From positions 1 to 9,193 of the forward strand of contig BNUY01000125.1 in the NCBI GenBank assembly GCA_025997715.1: DNA of 9,193 bases, given 5' to 3'. Shown here one piece after another: positions 1 through 4,673 of this stretch. Origin of the DNA: Spirochaetia bacterium (GTDB lineage: Bacteria > Spirochaetota > Spirochaetia > Treponematales > Breznakiellaceae). Each line of letters opens with the position of its first letter. The stretch's first letter is position 1. The notes beneath the pieces were generated by a model. It was not told where the DNA came from, did no database searches, and worked only from the letters and a program-made list of their open reading frames with translations. The position numbers and the translations under genes are program-made.

Positions 1-557
1 TGATTACCAGCCTTGTCTTGAAGCAAGACAAAGTCTTTAATGATGTCTTCCCATAACCCGTGATTAAACGATTTCCCATTCTCCTGGTAAAAGTGGTTTT
101 TATCTAAAATGGTAAACACCCCAAAAATAGATGAAATAGGTTCCGTTGGAAATTCGGGAGTATAGGTTTTTTGCCCGTTCGGTTGCACTTCATTCAGCAT
201 TTCAATGATGAATAAATGACCTAATTCATGGGCGAGACAAACTCGGAGTTGTTTTTCATCCATTCTTGGATTAAAAAAAATAGTAAAGAATTTACCGGGG
301 AAATACTGGGCGCAGCCGATATGAAGCACTTTTGAAGAAGATGCCAACGGAGTACAGTTTATCTGAAACATTGGATTGTTAGTTCTCTCCCTGATATGCG
401 CTTCCATGGTTCGTATGATGTGCGCCAGATATTGGTATTTTACATTGGTTATAACACTATCAAAGAAGGTGTGAATATTCTTTACGGTTTTCTCATCGAC
501 CCCAAATTGTTGAGATATGTATGCTATTTTTTTATCGTCTACCGTAAATTGATCCAT
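1..557 (-). CDS. ImmA/IrrE-like metallopeptidase, 3' end cut by window edge
   Basis: An open frame of 185 codons starts at ATG 557 and runs off the left edge without a stop. Residues 110-114 read HELGH, the HExxH zinc site of gluzincin-type peptidases, followed by a hydrophobic stretch. About 25 residues later comes TEP (138-140), whose Glu could be the third zinc ligand; that assignment is inference. Known ImmA/IrrE proteins cleave XRE-type repressors of mobile elements and so induce them. The start overlaps the stop of the 87-aa gene upstream as ATGA, so the two are translationally coupled. The XRE regulator lies one gene further upstream, the usual repressor/protease pairing. Its base composition is AT-richer than the early operon. 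The C-terminus is outside the window, so total length is unknown. Confidence 0.82.
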   Translation of the reverse strand, partial: MDQFTVDDKKIAYISQQFGVDEKTVKNIHTFFDSVITNVKYQYLAHIIRTMEAHIRERTNNPMFQINCTPLASSSKVLHIGCAQYFPGKFFTIFFNPRMDEKQLRVCLAHELGHLFIIEMLNEVQPNGQKTYTPEFPTEPISSIFGVFTILDKNHFYQENGKSFNHGLWEDIIKDFVLLQDKAGN

Positions 558-820
558 CAGGCGCCAATACCCATGCGGTCATAGATTTCGTTCAATTTCC
601 AAGACATGGTGAGGAACATCTGGAGAGTGAGTTCATAGGTATCTTCCGGGGAAATTTTATCGGAAGAGAAAAATGTCTGGGGGTTCCCCATACAGTCGTT
701 GAGTTTTTCAACCCGTTCGGCTTTATCGGCTATCTGATAAAGCTTGAAGGTTTCTTCGACCGTTTCCCGGGAGGTACACTCTTTGAGGGCCCCAATAACG
801 ATCTTATCCCGTTCTGCCAT
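557..820 (-). CDS. Unknown 87-aa protein coupled to the ImmA-like peptidase
   Basis: Encodes 87 residues, charged and predicted mostly helical (for example VEETFKLYQIADKAERVEKL), with no membrane segment and two cysteines. I do not recognise a family. The start at 820 is supported by an AAAGGAGA ribosome site at 826-833, five bases upstream. Its TGA overlaps the ATG of the peptidase gene, so both are probably made from one transcript. A position between repressor and protease suggests a regulatory or partner role in the lysogeny switch, but nothing in the sequence shows this directly. A promoter candidate lies at 859-887. Confidence 0.72.
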   Translation of the reverse strand: MAERDKIVIGALKECTSRETVEETFKLYQIADKAERVEKLNDCMGNPQTFFSSDKISPEDTYELTLQMFLTMSWKLNEIYDRMGIGA

Positions 821-858
821 CTGGTTCTCCTTTCATCCCTTTTATGCCTACTACCTTC

Positions 859-887
859 ATCTTACTCTATGATGCCGTATTTGTCAC
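859..887 (-). promoter_or_regulatory. Candidate sigma70 promoter for the 87-aa/peptidase pair
   Basis: Reading the minus strand, GTGACA (887-882) is followed after 17 bases by TAAGAT (864-859), 39 bases before the ATG at 820. Both boxes are imperfect, so this is a weak call. It would let the pair be expressed separately from the XRE gene. Confidence 0.4.
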
Positions 888-908
888 CTTTTTATTTCAT
901 TTTAGAGG

Positions 909-934
909 TTTTGTCCAGCCCTGGATAGACAAAA
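909..934. repeat. Inverted repeat in the gap between XRE and the 87-aa gene
   Basis: TTTTGTC (909-915) is mirrored by GACAAAA (928-934), and CCAG/CTGG (915-918 and 921-924) forms an inner hairpin. Neither strand has a T-run placed right after the stem as an intrinsic terminator would need, so it could be a protein-binding site or an mRNA structure. Nothing else is seen in the 821-968 gap apart from the promoter candidate. Confidence 0.35.
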
Positions 935-968
935 AATCCCAAACCCTTCTGCCGGGGGATGGTCACGG

Positions 969-1181
969 CTATTTATCCCCATCCGGCACATATTCCATAA
1001 TGTCCCCCGGCTGACATTCCAATGATTTGCAGATTTTGTCTATAACTTCCAGGGAAACCGATTCCCCTTTAGCAAAGCGGGCAAGCGTTCCGGAAGATAT
1101 ACCCGCCAAGGTCAATAGGTCTGTTTTTTTCATTCCCTTGCTGGCAAGTAACACGAATAAAGGCCTATAAGATATTCCCAT
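969..1181 (-). CDS. XRE/Cro-C1 family helix-turn-helix regulator
   Basis: Encodes 70 residues, essentially one helix-turn-helix domain. The pattern MKKTDLLTLAGISSGTLARF (17-36) fits helices 2-3, and the C-terminal CKSLECQPGDIMEYVPD is typical of the small YozG-like XRE group. I chose ATG 1181 because GAGAGG lies about five bases upstream. The frame stays open to 1247, but the extra residues are AT-rich upstream DNA that contains the promoter, and the in-frame ATG at 1205 has no ribosome site. It is divergent from the early operon across a palindrome, and the ImmA-like peptidase is two genes downstream. The likely role is a repressor of the early promoter and of itself. Its short length leaves no room for a separate oligomerisation domain. 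Confidence 0.85.
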   Translation of the reverse strand: MGISYRPLFVLLASKGMKKTDLLTLAGISSGTLARFAKGESVSLEVIDKICKSLECQPGDIMEYVPDGDK

Positions 1182-1217
1182 TTTTAACCTCTCTATAATA
1201 TCCATCGGGATAAAGAT

Positions 1218-1247
1218 AATATAACATGAAATAAAAAAAATATGCAA
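1218..1247 (-). promoter_or_regulatory. Candidate promoter of the XRE gene
   Basis: On the minus strand TTGCAT (1247-1242) is followed by TATATT (1223-1218) with an 18-base spacer; a register giving TTATAT with 17 bases is also possible. The transcript would have a leader of about 30 bases before ATG 1181. The -35 box touches the palindrome at 1247-1264, so binding there would affect this promoter. Confidence 0.5.
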
Positions 1248-1264
1248 GAAATTAAATAATTTCT
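1247..1264. promoter_or_regulatory. Palindromic operator between divergent promoters
   Basis: AGAAATTA (1247-1254), two bases AA, then TAATTTCT (1257-1264) is a perfect 8-2-8 inverted repeat. It sits exactly between the -35 box of the minus promoter (ending at 1247) and that of the plus promoter (starting at 1266). Size and place fit a dimer of a small XRE repressor controlling both directions. Binding by the neighbouring regulator is inference. A closely related block recurs at 9147-9172. Confidence 0.65.
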
Positions 1265-1265
1265 C

Positions 1266-1294
1266 TTGACAATCTCTAACAAGATGAATATAAT
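1266..1294 (+). promoter_or_regulatory. Consensus sigma70 promoter of the early operon
   Basis: A perfect TTGACA (1266-1271), a 17-base spacer and a perfect TATAAT (1289-1294) predict a start near 1301. The leader is about 28 bases, with AAAGGAG at 1314-1320 eight bases before ATG 1329. A promoter this close to consensus needs tight repression in a lysogen, consistent with the adjoining palindrome. Confidence 0.88.
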
Positions 1295-1328
1295 ATTTAT
1301 AAGGTTAAAGATTAAAGGAGAAATAACC

Positions 1329-1733
1329 ATGAATGAACTGAATCGGAAAGCAATGGTCCTGGGCAACAAGCTGGCCCCCCGGATGGGCGGGGACCGCAAG
1401 GCCGCCTTTGTCCAGGCGTGGATCATCGTTAAGGCCCAGGGCTTGGAAGTGAAAGCGGCCGGCGTGTCCTTCGGGCGGTCCCCGGTGGCCTTGGACCGGC
1501 TGGCCCGGTATGCCCCTTCCCAGGTTCGGGCGTTCATTGTGCCGGAGCCGGAAAACCCGGTGGACCCCAAGGCCCTGCGGGTGATGGTCGGTGTCCAGGG
1601 TGGACGGGGATTGTTCCCCATCGGATATATCCCCCGGCAGGCGGTACCGGTGGTCTCAGTGCTGCGGGGTCTCCCGGCGGTCCGGGTGGTAGGGGACGAT
1701 GTGAAGGGGCTCCGCCTCCGGTTTGCGGTGTAG
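1329..1733 (+). CDS. HIRAN-like domain protein, first gene of early operon
   Basis: Encodes 134 residues. The C-terminal half carries the HIRAN signature EPENPVDPKALRV (73-85) followed by IGYIPR (98-103). HIRAN domains bind DNA ends or stalled forks and occur alone in phages or fused to helicases and nucleases. The N-terminal 60 residues (LAPRMGGDRKAAFVQAW, then a basic helical stretch) are not a domain I can name. The frame is open from a TTG at 1266, but that codon is the promoter's -35 box. ATG 1329 with AAAGGAG eight bases before it is the clear start. It is G+C-rich, unlike the AT-rich control region just upstream. A role in phage DNA replication, recombination or end protection is inference; no catalytic motif is present. 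Confidence 0.75.
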   Translation: MNELNRKAMVLGNKLAPRMGGDRKAAFVQAWIIVKAQGLEVKAAGVSFGRSPVALDRLARYAPSQVRAFIVPEPENPVDPKALRVMVGVQGGRGLFPIGYIPRQAVPVVSVLRGLPAVRVVGDDVKGLRLRFAV

Positions 1734-1744
1734 GAGGTGTGGCA

Positions 1745-1939
1745 ATGAAGAGATTTTACATGGTTCAGAGCGAGTTTTACGACAACGGGACGGTCAAGGC
1801 CGCCATCATCCGGGAAACCCTGGCACCGGAGAAGCCCGCATCCACCAGTGTTTCCACCCCTATCGCGGACTGCTACACGGACTGGTACGAAACCCGCGCC
1901 GCCGCTGAAGCCGCGGTCAAGGAAGCAAGGGCGGCATGA
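1745..1939 (+). CDS. Unknown 64-aa early protein
   Basis: Encodes 64 residues beginning MKRFYMVQSEFYDNGTVKAA and ending in an Ala/Glu-rich helix (TRAAAEAAVKEARAA). The pattern suggests a short beta segment followed by a helix. No family is recognised. ATG 1745 is preceded by a perfect GGAGGT at 1733-1738 with six bases between; the GTG two codons upstream is too close to that site. It lies 11 bases after the HIRAN-like gene, and its stop overlaps the next start (ATGA at 1936). Confidence 0.7.
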   Translation: MKRFYMVQSEFYDNGTVKAAIIRETLAPEKPASTSVSTPIADCYTDWYETRAAAEAAVKEARAA

Positions 1940-2094
1940 CAGCCAAGCAAGCGGTAAAGGCCCGGTGTCTGGACTGCGCCGGGGCGGATAGGGAAGTTAC
2001 ATCACATACACCAGTTACATCCCCTATAGGGAGTGGTGTAACTACCGGTGTAACTACCCCGGGGAAGGGAAGAGGTAGGAAAAATGAATATTGA
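1936..2094 (+). CDS. 52-aa ORF: truncated CxxC phage zinc protein with repeat-coded tail
   Basis: Starts at ATG 1936, overlapping the previous stop as ATGA, and ends at TGA 2092-2094 after the next ATG (2084). The N-terminus MTAKQAVKARCLDCAGADREV resembles small phage zinc-binding proteins that continue with a second cysteine pair and CPLYPYR-like motif. I recall that family from memory and have not searched it. Here only the first CLDC pair (residues 11-14) is present. After residue 21 the protein becomes low-complexity V-T-S/T-P-G sequence encoded by the GTTACA repeats at 1995-2058, ending in a basic GRGRKNEY. It is probably a truncated or repeat-invaded gene, and the DNA may matter more than the protein. 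Loss of the second metal-binding half argues against normal function. Confidence 0.5.
   Translation: MTAKQAVKARCLDCAGADREVTSHTPVTSPIGSGVTTGVTTPGKGRGRKNEY
1995..2058. repeat. Four-copy GTTACA repeat array around a CCCTATAGGG palindrome
   Basis: AGTTACATC occurs at 1995-2003 and 2013-2021, 18 bases apart. Its near-complement GGTGTAACT occurs at 2035-2043 and 2047-2055. The latter two belong to a perfect 12-base tandem repeat GGTGTAACTACC (2035-2046 and 2047-2058). Between the two orientations is a perfect ten-base palindrome CCCTATAGGG (2022-2031). Two direct copies facing two inverted copies look like a multi-site protein-binding region (operator or replication iterons) and could also fold as RNA. 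It lies wholly inside the 1936-2094 ORF. Confidence 0.7.
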
Positions 2095-2248
2095 AACAGA
2101 ACCCCCCAGGGTGGGAAACCGGAGTGATGCGCTGGACCTTTTGGATACTCTCATAGAGCTGGTCAAGGGTGATACCTCTAAGAAGGGCCTCCGGCTCTGG
2201 TACGCATTGAGAGAACTGCGGGACGCCATAGAGCGGGGTATTGTATAA
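2084..2248 (+). CDS. Unknown 54-aa early protein
   Basis: Encodes 54 residues from ATG 2084 to TAA 2246-2248: MNIETEPPRVGNRSDALDLL and then an amphipathic helical region ending RELRDAIERGIV. No family is recognised. The start lies inside the end of the preceding ORF, and GGAAGAGGTAGG just upstream supplies a ribosome site. The frame has no internal stop and sensible composition, but the short length limits confidence. It is followed by 70 non-coding bases with two hairpins. Confidence 0.55.
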   Translation: MNIETEPPRVGNRSDALDLLDTLIELVKGDTSKKGLRLWYALRELRDAIERGIV

Positions 2249-2252
2249 CAGA

Positions 2253-2303
2253 AAACCCGGCCCGTATGGGTTTGGGAATATAGCAAGCCCCGTACAGAGG
2301 GGC
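2253..2303 (+). other. Two small hairpins ahead of the 67-aa gene
   Basis: AAACCC/GGGTTT (2253-2258 with 2268-2273) and GCCCC/GGGGC (2287-2291 with 2299-2303) form two stems in the only sizeable gap of the early operon. Neither is followed by a T-run. The second ends one base before the AAAGGA ribosome site at 2304-2309, so an effect on translation or mRNA processing is possible but unproven. Confidence 0.3.
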
Positions 2304-2318
2304 AAAGGATGGTTTTAT

Positions 2319-2522
2319 ATGGCAACAAACAAAGCGGAAACGGAAGTCATTGAGGCTTACCGTCTGGACGAATCGGCGGCCCTTCTCAATTTGGCCCGGT
2401 ACGTGCTGCGGGTTTCTCAATCGGAGGATCAAACGTTGATCCTCCATGATGATGAATTGCACGGCCTGGAAATACTGCTTGCGGAGGTTCAGGTTAATTT
2501 GGGAAGGGGGCGGGCATGTTAG
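2319..2522 (+). CDS. Unknown 67-aa early protein
   Basis: Encodes 67 residues, acidic and predicted helical (ESAALLNLARYVLRVSQ, then DDELHGLEILLAEVQVNLG). No family is recognised. The frame is open from 2241, but ATG 2319 with AAAGGA at 2304-2309 is the first well-placed start, and the upstream part overlaps the hairpins. Its end overlaps the next gene by seven bases, which implies coupled translation. Confidence 0.65.
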   Translation: MATNKAETEVIEAYRLDESAALLNLARYVLRVSQSEDQTLILHDDELHGLEILLAEVQVNLGRGRAC

Positions 2523-2779
2523 CAAGGGGAGAAATACCCGGCCTGATAATGTGGCCAGAGGGGAAGATCCGCCATGCCCTGCAGGAAGCAAACAGGGCAA
2601 TCGGTACACCCGGGGAATTGACGGCCCTGCGGGTGTTCCATCGGCGGATGCAGTTTTTCTTAAAGACTGCGGAGGGGATAGGCTTTACCGATCCGGAAAG
2701 CGGGGTATTGGTAACGGCTCATTATGAACGGCCCCGCCTGGAAGCGGATATTGCCCGGATTGAAGGGGGCGCAGTATGA
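2516..2779 (+). CDS. Unknown 87-aa early protein
   Basis: Encodes 87 residues. MWPEGKIRHALQEANRAI is followed by a helical segment with VFHRRMQFFLKTAEGIGF and a final ERPRLEADIARIEGG. There is no recognised domain, membrane segment or cysteine. A purine-rich GGAAGGGGGCGGG precedes ATG 2516. It overlaps both neighbours (seven bases upstream, ATGA downstream), the packing expected of a phage early operon. Confidence 0.68.
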   Translation: MLARGEIPGLIMWPEGKIRHALQEANRAIGTPGELTALRVFHRRMQFFLKTAEGIGFTDPESGVLVTAHYERPRLEADIARIEGGAV

Positions 2780-3189
2780 AAGCGAAAAAAGAAAAGCCGT
2801 TTATAGACTATAAGACGGCCCAGGCCCTAAAATGGATGCACCGTTTTATTCTTAAAGCCTACGAAGAAAGGCGGCACGTATACGGGGCACTTGGAACACA
2901 AATTGAACTGCTTACCAGAGTACGGGACCGCCTAAAGCCCGTATCCGATGATCCGGATTATTGGTCATTTTGTAAAGATGATCCCCGTGATGAATTAACG
3001 GAAATGAGACACCTTGCATGGGAGGCGGGGCTTACCCATACGCTTTTTGAAAAGCTCACAAAGGATGAGGATCATTTTCAGGGCCGCTTTATCGGGTGGC
3101 TGTTCCCCCCGGTTTCAGAGGATGAAATAAAAGAGCGGTACGAATGGGAAGAGGATGAAGCGGAAAAGGCGGCCGTCCATGAAGCGTGA
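2776..3189 (+). CDS. Unknown 137-aa acidic early protein
   Basis: Encodes 137 residues, the longest product of the early operon. It starts basic (MKAKKEKPFIDYKTAQALKW), has a central helical part with tryptophans (WMHRF, YWSFCKDDP, HLAWEAGL), and ends in a very acidic tail (YEWEEDEAEKAAVHEA). ATG 2776 overlaps the preceding TGA. I do not recognise the family. Acidic small phage proteins can mimic DNA or bind host proteins, but nothing here establishes that. Confidence 0.7.
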   Translation: MKAKKEKPFIDYKTAQALKWMHRFILKAYEERRHVYGALGTQIELLTRVRDRLKPVSDDPDYWSFCKDDPRDELTEMRHLAWEAGLTHTLFEKLTKDEDHFQGRFIGWLFPPVSEDEIKERYEWEEDEAEKAAVHEA

Positions 3190-3472
3190 AAATCAAATAG
3201 GCTGCCGGGTGTCCTTCCCCTCCAGCTTTTTCATGGAGCTTGAGGACGTATGGAAACACGCTGATGGCGGTTGCCATAGAGCGCAGCCCTTCCAGGATTT
3301 TCTTAATATGCTGGTAGGGTATGGGATTGAATCATACCGGGATAGACTGCGGCCGGCCGTGGATGAAGCGCCCCCGGTTCCGGATGAAGGTCCGGACCCG
3401 GCGGATGATGAAGCGTGGGACCTTCCCCGGAATAACCGGCGGCCCCTGCTGCGGTTCCCGAAGGAAGGATAG
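3179..3472 (+). CDS. 97-aa protein, possible ribbon-helix-helix N-terminus
   Basis: Encodes 97 residues from ATG 3179, which overlaps the previous gene by 11 bases. The N-terminal 45 residues run as a short strand (CRVSFPSSFF), a helix (MELEDVWKHA) and a second helix (PFQDFLNMLVGYGIESY). This order resembles ribbon-helix-helix DNA-binding domains, but it is inference from pattern only. The C-terminal half is Pro/Asp-rich and probably disordered (APPVPDEGPDPADDEAW), ending basic. An in-frame ATG at 3155 directly abuts its purine stretch and is less likely. If it binds DNA it could be a second regulator of the operon. Confidence 0.62.
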   Translation: MKRENQIGCRVSFPSSFFMELEDVWKHADGGCHRAQPFQDFLNMLVGYGIESYRDRLRPAVDEAPPVPDEGPDPADDEAWDLPRNNRRPLLRFPKEG

Positions 3473-3475
3473 ACC

Positions 3476-3670
3476 ATGGACCCACTCGATGAATTGGTCC
3501 GGCGCATCGTAGATATTGCCCGTACCATGAACAATGGCAGCATTGAAATAATCATCAATAAGCCGCTGGGGTTTGTGGACCTTAAAATAACAGAGCGGAT
3601 ACGGGTCATAGAGCATGGCGCAGTGCTCCCGCAGGTATCACAGCATAAACACTACCGGAAAAAATCATAG
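3476..3670 (+). CDS. 64-aa protein resembling DUF2292-type small proteins
   Basis: Encodes 64 residues and is the last gene of the early operon. The core NNGSIEIIINKPLGFVDLKI followed by TERIRV resembles the GS-[IV]-x-[IL]-x-I ... [IV]-x-KTEK-[IV]-R pattern of short DUF2292 proteins, whose function is unknown to me. The start at 3476 follows AGGAAGGA closely. The stop is four bases before the terminator stem at 3674-3711. The basic tail HKHYRKKS may contact nucleic acid. Confidence 0.62.
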   Translation: MDPLDELVRRIVDIARTMNNGSIEIIINKPLGFVDLKITERIRVIEHGAVLPQVSQHKHYRKKS

Positions 3671-3673
3671 GTA

Positions 3674-3711
3674 AGGGGGGGCGGATCCTATAGGCGCCGC
3701 CCTCCCTTTTT
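3674..3711 (+). terminator. Rho-independent terminator of the early operon
   Basis: The left arm AGGGGGGGCGG (3674-3684) pairs with CCGCCCTCCCT (3697-3707) with one mismatch across a 12-base loop, then five T (3707-3711). It directly follows the stop at 3670. The same DNA encodes the last residues of the convergent minus gene, so the two transcripts meet here. On the minus strand the nearest T-run is about ten bases past the stem, so termination that way should be weaker. Confidence 0.85.
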
Positions 3712-4017
3712 CATGCGGGGTTGTTTGTGCGCGGGGCTTCCGAATCGTTTCGGCGGGCGCCCCCTGGGCCGTACCAGGTCCGGTATGCCTTCCCGGTAAT
3801 AATCAGCGGCCCGGTCCCGGATGCGCTGCGGGTCAATCTCCAGGGCAAGCGCGTAAGCTTCAAAATTAGGACCGTGAAACCAGGCCATAGCCTCATCCCG
3901 CCCTTGGGCTTTCTGGGTTTCGCTTGCGTCCATACAAAGCGCCCGGCCCTGTACGTCCATCAATGCCCGGTTTATGATTGCCGCCATTAAAGCGCGGTAT
4001 GCTTGTTTGGTTTTAAT
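3688..4017 (-). CDS. Small phage protein, probable AUU start
   Basis: The first ATG is at 3987 (99 aa) but has no ribosome site. The frame continues upstream to TAA 4038-4036 with protein-like sequence KTKQAYRALMAAIINRALMD. GGAGGGG lies about six bases before ATT 4017, the best-placed start, giving 109 residues. The middle (AMAWFHGPNFEAYALALEID, then PQRIRDRA) recalls short phage proteins with a W-F ... E-x-x-x-x-x-L-x-[IL]-DP-x-x-[IV]-R pattern found near replication or late-control genes. I cannot name a function. The tail is very basic (RPRGRPPKRF, RMKKGGRRL). The stop lies in the loop of the convergent terminator. Which start is used is uncertain. Confidence 0.68.
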   Translation of the reverse strand: MKTKQAYRALMAAIINRALMDVQGRALCMDASETQKAQGRDEAMAWFHGPNFEAYALALEIDPQRIRDRAADYYREGIPDLVRPRGRPPKRFGSPAHKQPRMKKGGRRL

Positions 4018-4035
4018 AGCTCCCCTCCAGAAAAA

Positions 4036-4185
4036 TTATACCACCCCATGACCCCAGGCGGGACCGATCCCCGGAATATCAGTCAGCAACACTACACAAA
4101 ACCCCTGTATTTGCATGAGGATTGCCGTAGACGCGCTTGCTGTGCGTTCTGGTATTTCCCCTTTGATTCCGGGGTTCACGTTCAA
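4036..4185 (-). CDS. Possible 49-aa small ORF
   Basis: A TTG at 4185 is preceded at seven bases by GAGGAAG (4199-4193), and the frame runs to TAA 4038-4036. The product includes TASASTAILMQIQGFCVVLL and PGIGPAWGHGVV, with one hydrophobic segment. No family is recognised, and codon third positions show no strong bias. It is in the same frame as the next gene downstream, separated from it by a single TAA, so it could instead be the 5' part of one interrupted gene. A conservative reading is that 4018-4205 is a gap. Confidence 0.33.
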   Translation of the reverse strand: MNVNPGIKGEIPERTASASTAILMQIQGFCVVLLTDIPGIGPAWGHGVV

Positions 4186-4205
4186 TAGCAGGCTTCCTCG
4201 CGGCT

Positions 4206-4673
4206 CTACGGGTACATGGCTTTAAGGCGCTTATATACCGCCCATGCTTCTTTTGAATATTCCTCTGCCATTCTGACGTGCTTTACAAAGTGCAGCTTTC
4301 CGGTTGTAAGATTCCGGGAATAAATAAAGGCGTGTATCCGGTGATCCTTGTCCACCCGGATCCAGGCCAGTTCCTTATCATCGGTCATGGAGTAGAATTC
4401 GTCCAGCTTAAGGTAATGGGCAATAAAGAAACGTTCATCCGAAGTTCGGGCATAATACAAAAATTCGTACCCTGCCCGGTTTCTCATTTCTTTGTCCACA
4501 CCCGGGGCAATGATCATACCCCCTTCAAGAACTTTGGTAAAAGGATTTTCCGGCGTCCCTACCCCGTTGTATTCATCCTTTGCTTTGGCAAGCATGGTTT
4601 CTGCGGTTCGCCTGGCTACCCCTTTTAGATAGCCCTCTATTCCTTCCTGAGGATCATACGGTTTATAAATCAA
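4206..4673 (-). CDS. Unknown 155-aa protein downstream of tape measure
   Basis: Encodes 155 residues from a TTG at 4673, which overlaps the TGA of the tape-measure C-terminal part (TTGA). AAGGA lies seven bases upstream of the TTG, and the next in-frame ATG is 26 codons further in, so TTG is preferred. Sequence blocks include KEMRNRAGYEFLYYARTSDE, FFIAHYLKLDEF and HAFIYSRNLTTGKLHFVKHV, suggesting an alpha/beta soluble protein with many aromatic residues. There is no recognised domain, signal peptide or membrane segment. A place just after the tape measure is typical of distal tail or tail-assembly genes, but that is context only. Confidence 0.68.
   Translation of the reverse strand: MIYKPYDPQEGIEGYLKGVARRTAETMLAKAKDEYNGVGTPENPFTKVLEGGMIIAPGVDKEMRNRAGYEFLYYARTSDERFFIAHYLKLDEFYSMTDDKELAWIRVDKDHRIHAFIYSRNLTTGKLHFVKHVRMAEEYSKEAWAVYKRLKAMYP

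Noticed and set aside
396..584. 62-codon plus-strand open frame opposite the ImmA-like gene
   Set aside because: The minus frame holds HELGH and continues open to the window edge; the plus frame is a shadow.
818..868. 18-codon leader ORF overlapping the start of the 87-aa gene
   Set aside because: It is short, has no ribosome site of its own, and consists largely of the ribosome site of the next gene read as codons.
909..940. Intrinsic terminator after the XRE gene
   Set aside because: The hairpin lacks a T-run just downstream on the minus strand; the T6 (931-936 complement) comes before the stem. ATCCC/GGGAT further upstream is too weak.
1193..1621. 142-codon minus-strand open frame opposite the HIRAN-like gene
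   Set aside because: Its tail reads through the operator and promoter region, its composition is unlike a protein, and the plus gene has a strong promoter, ribosome site and signature.
1995..2058. CRISPR-like array
   Set aside because: Units are 9-12 bases in mixed orientation with no uniform spacers; this fits binding sites, not CRISPR.
2178..2609. 143-codon minus-strand open frame across the early operon
   Set aside because: It lies opposite three coupled plus ORFs and has Pro/Ser-rich low-sense sequence and no ribosome site.
3687..3694. CCTATAGG shared between the repeat array (2023-2030) and the terminator loop
   Set aside because: Eight bases recurring twice in 9 kb with no shared flanks is not strong enough to claim a site.
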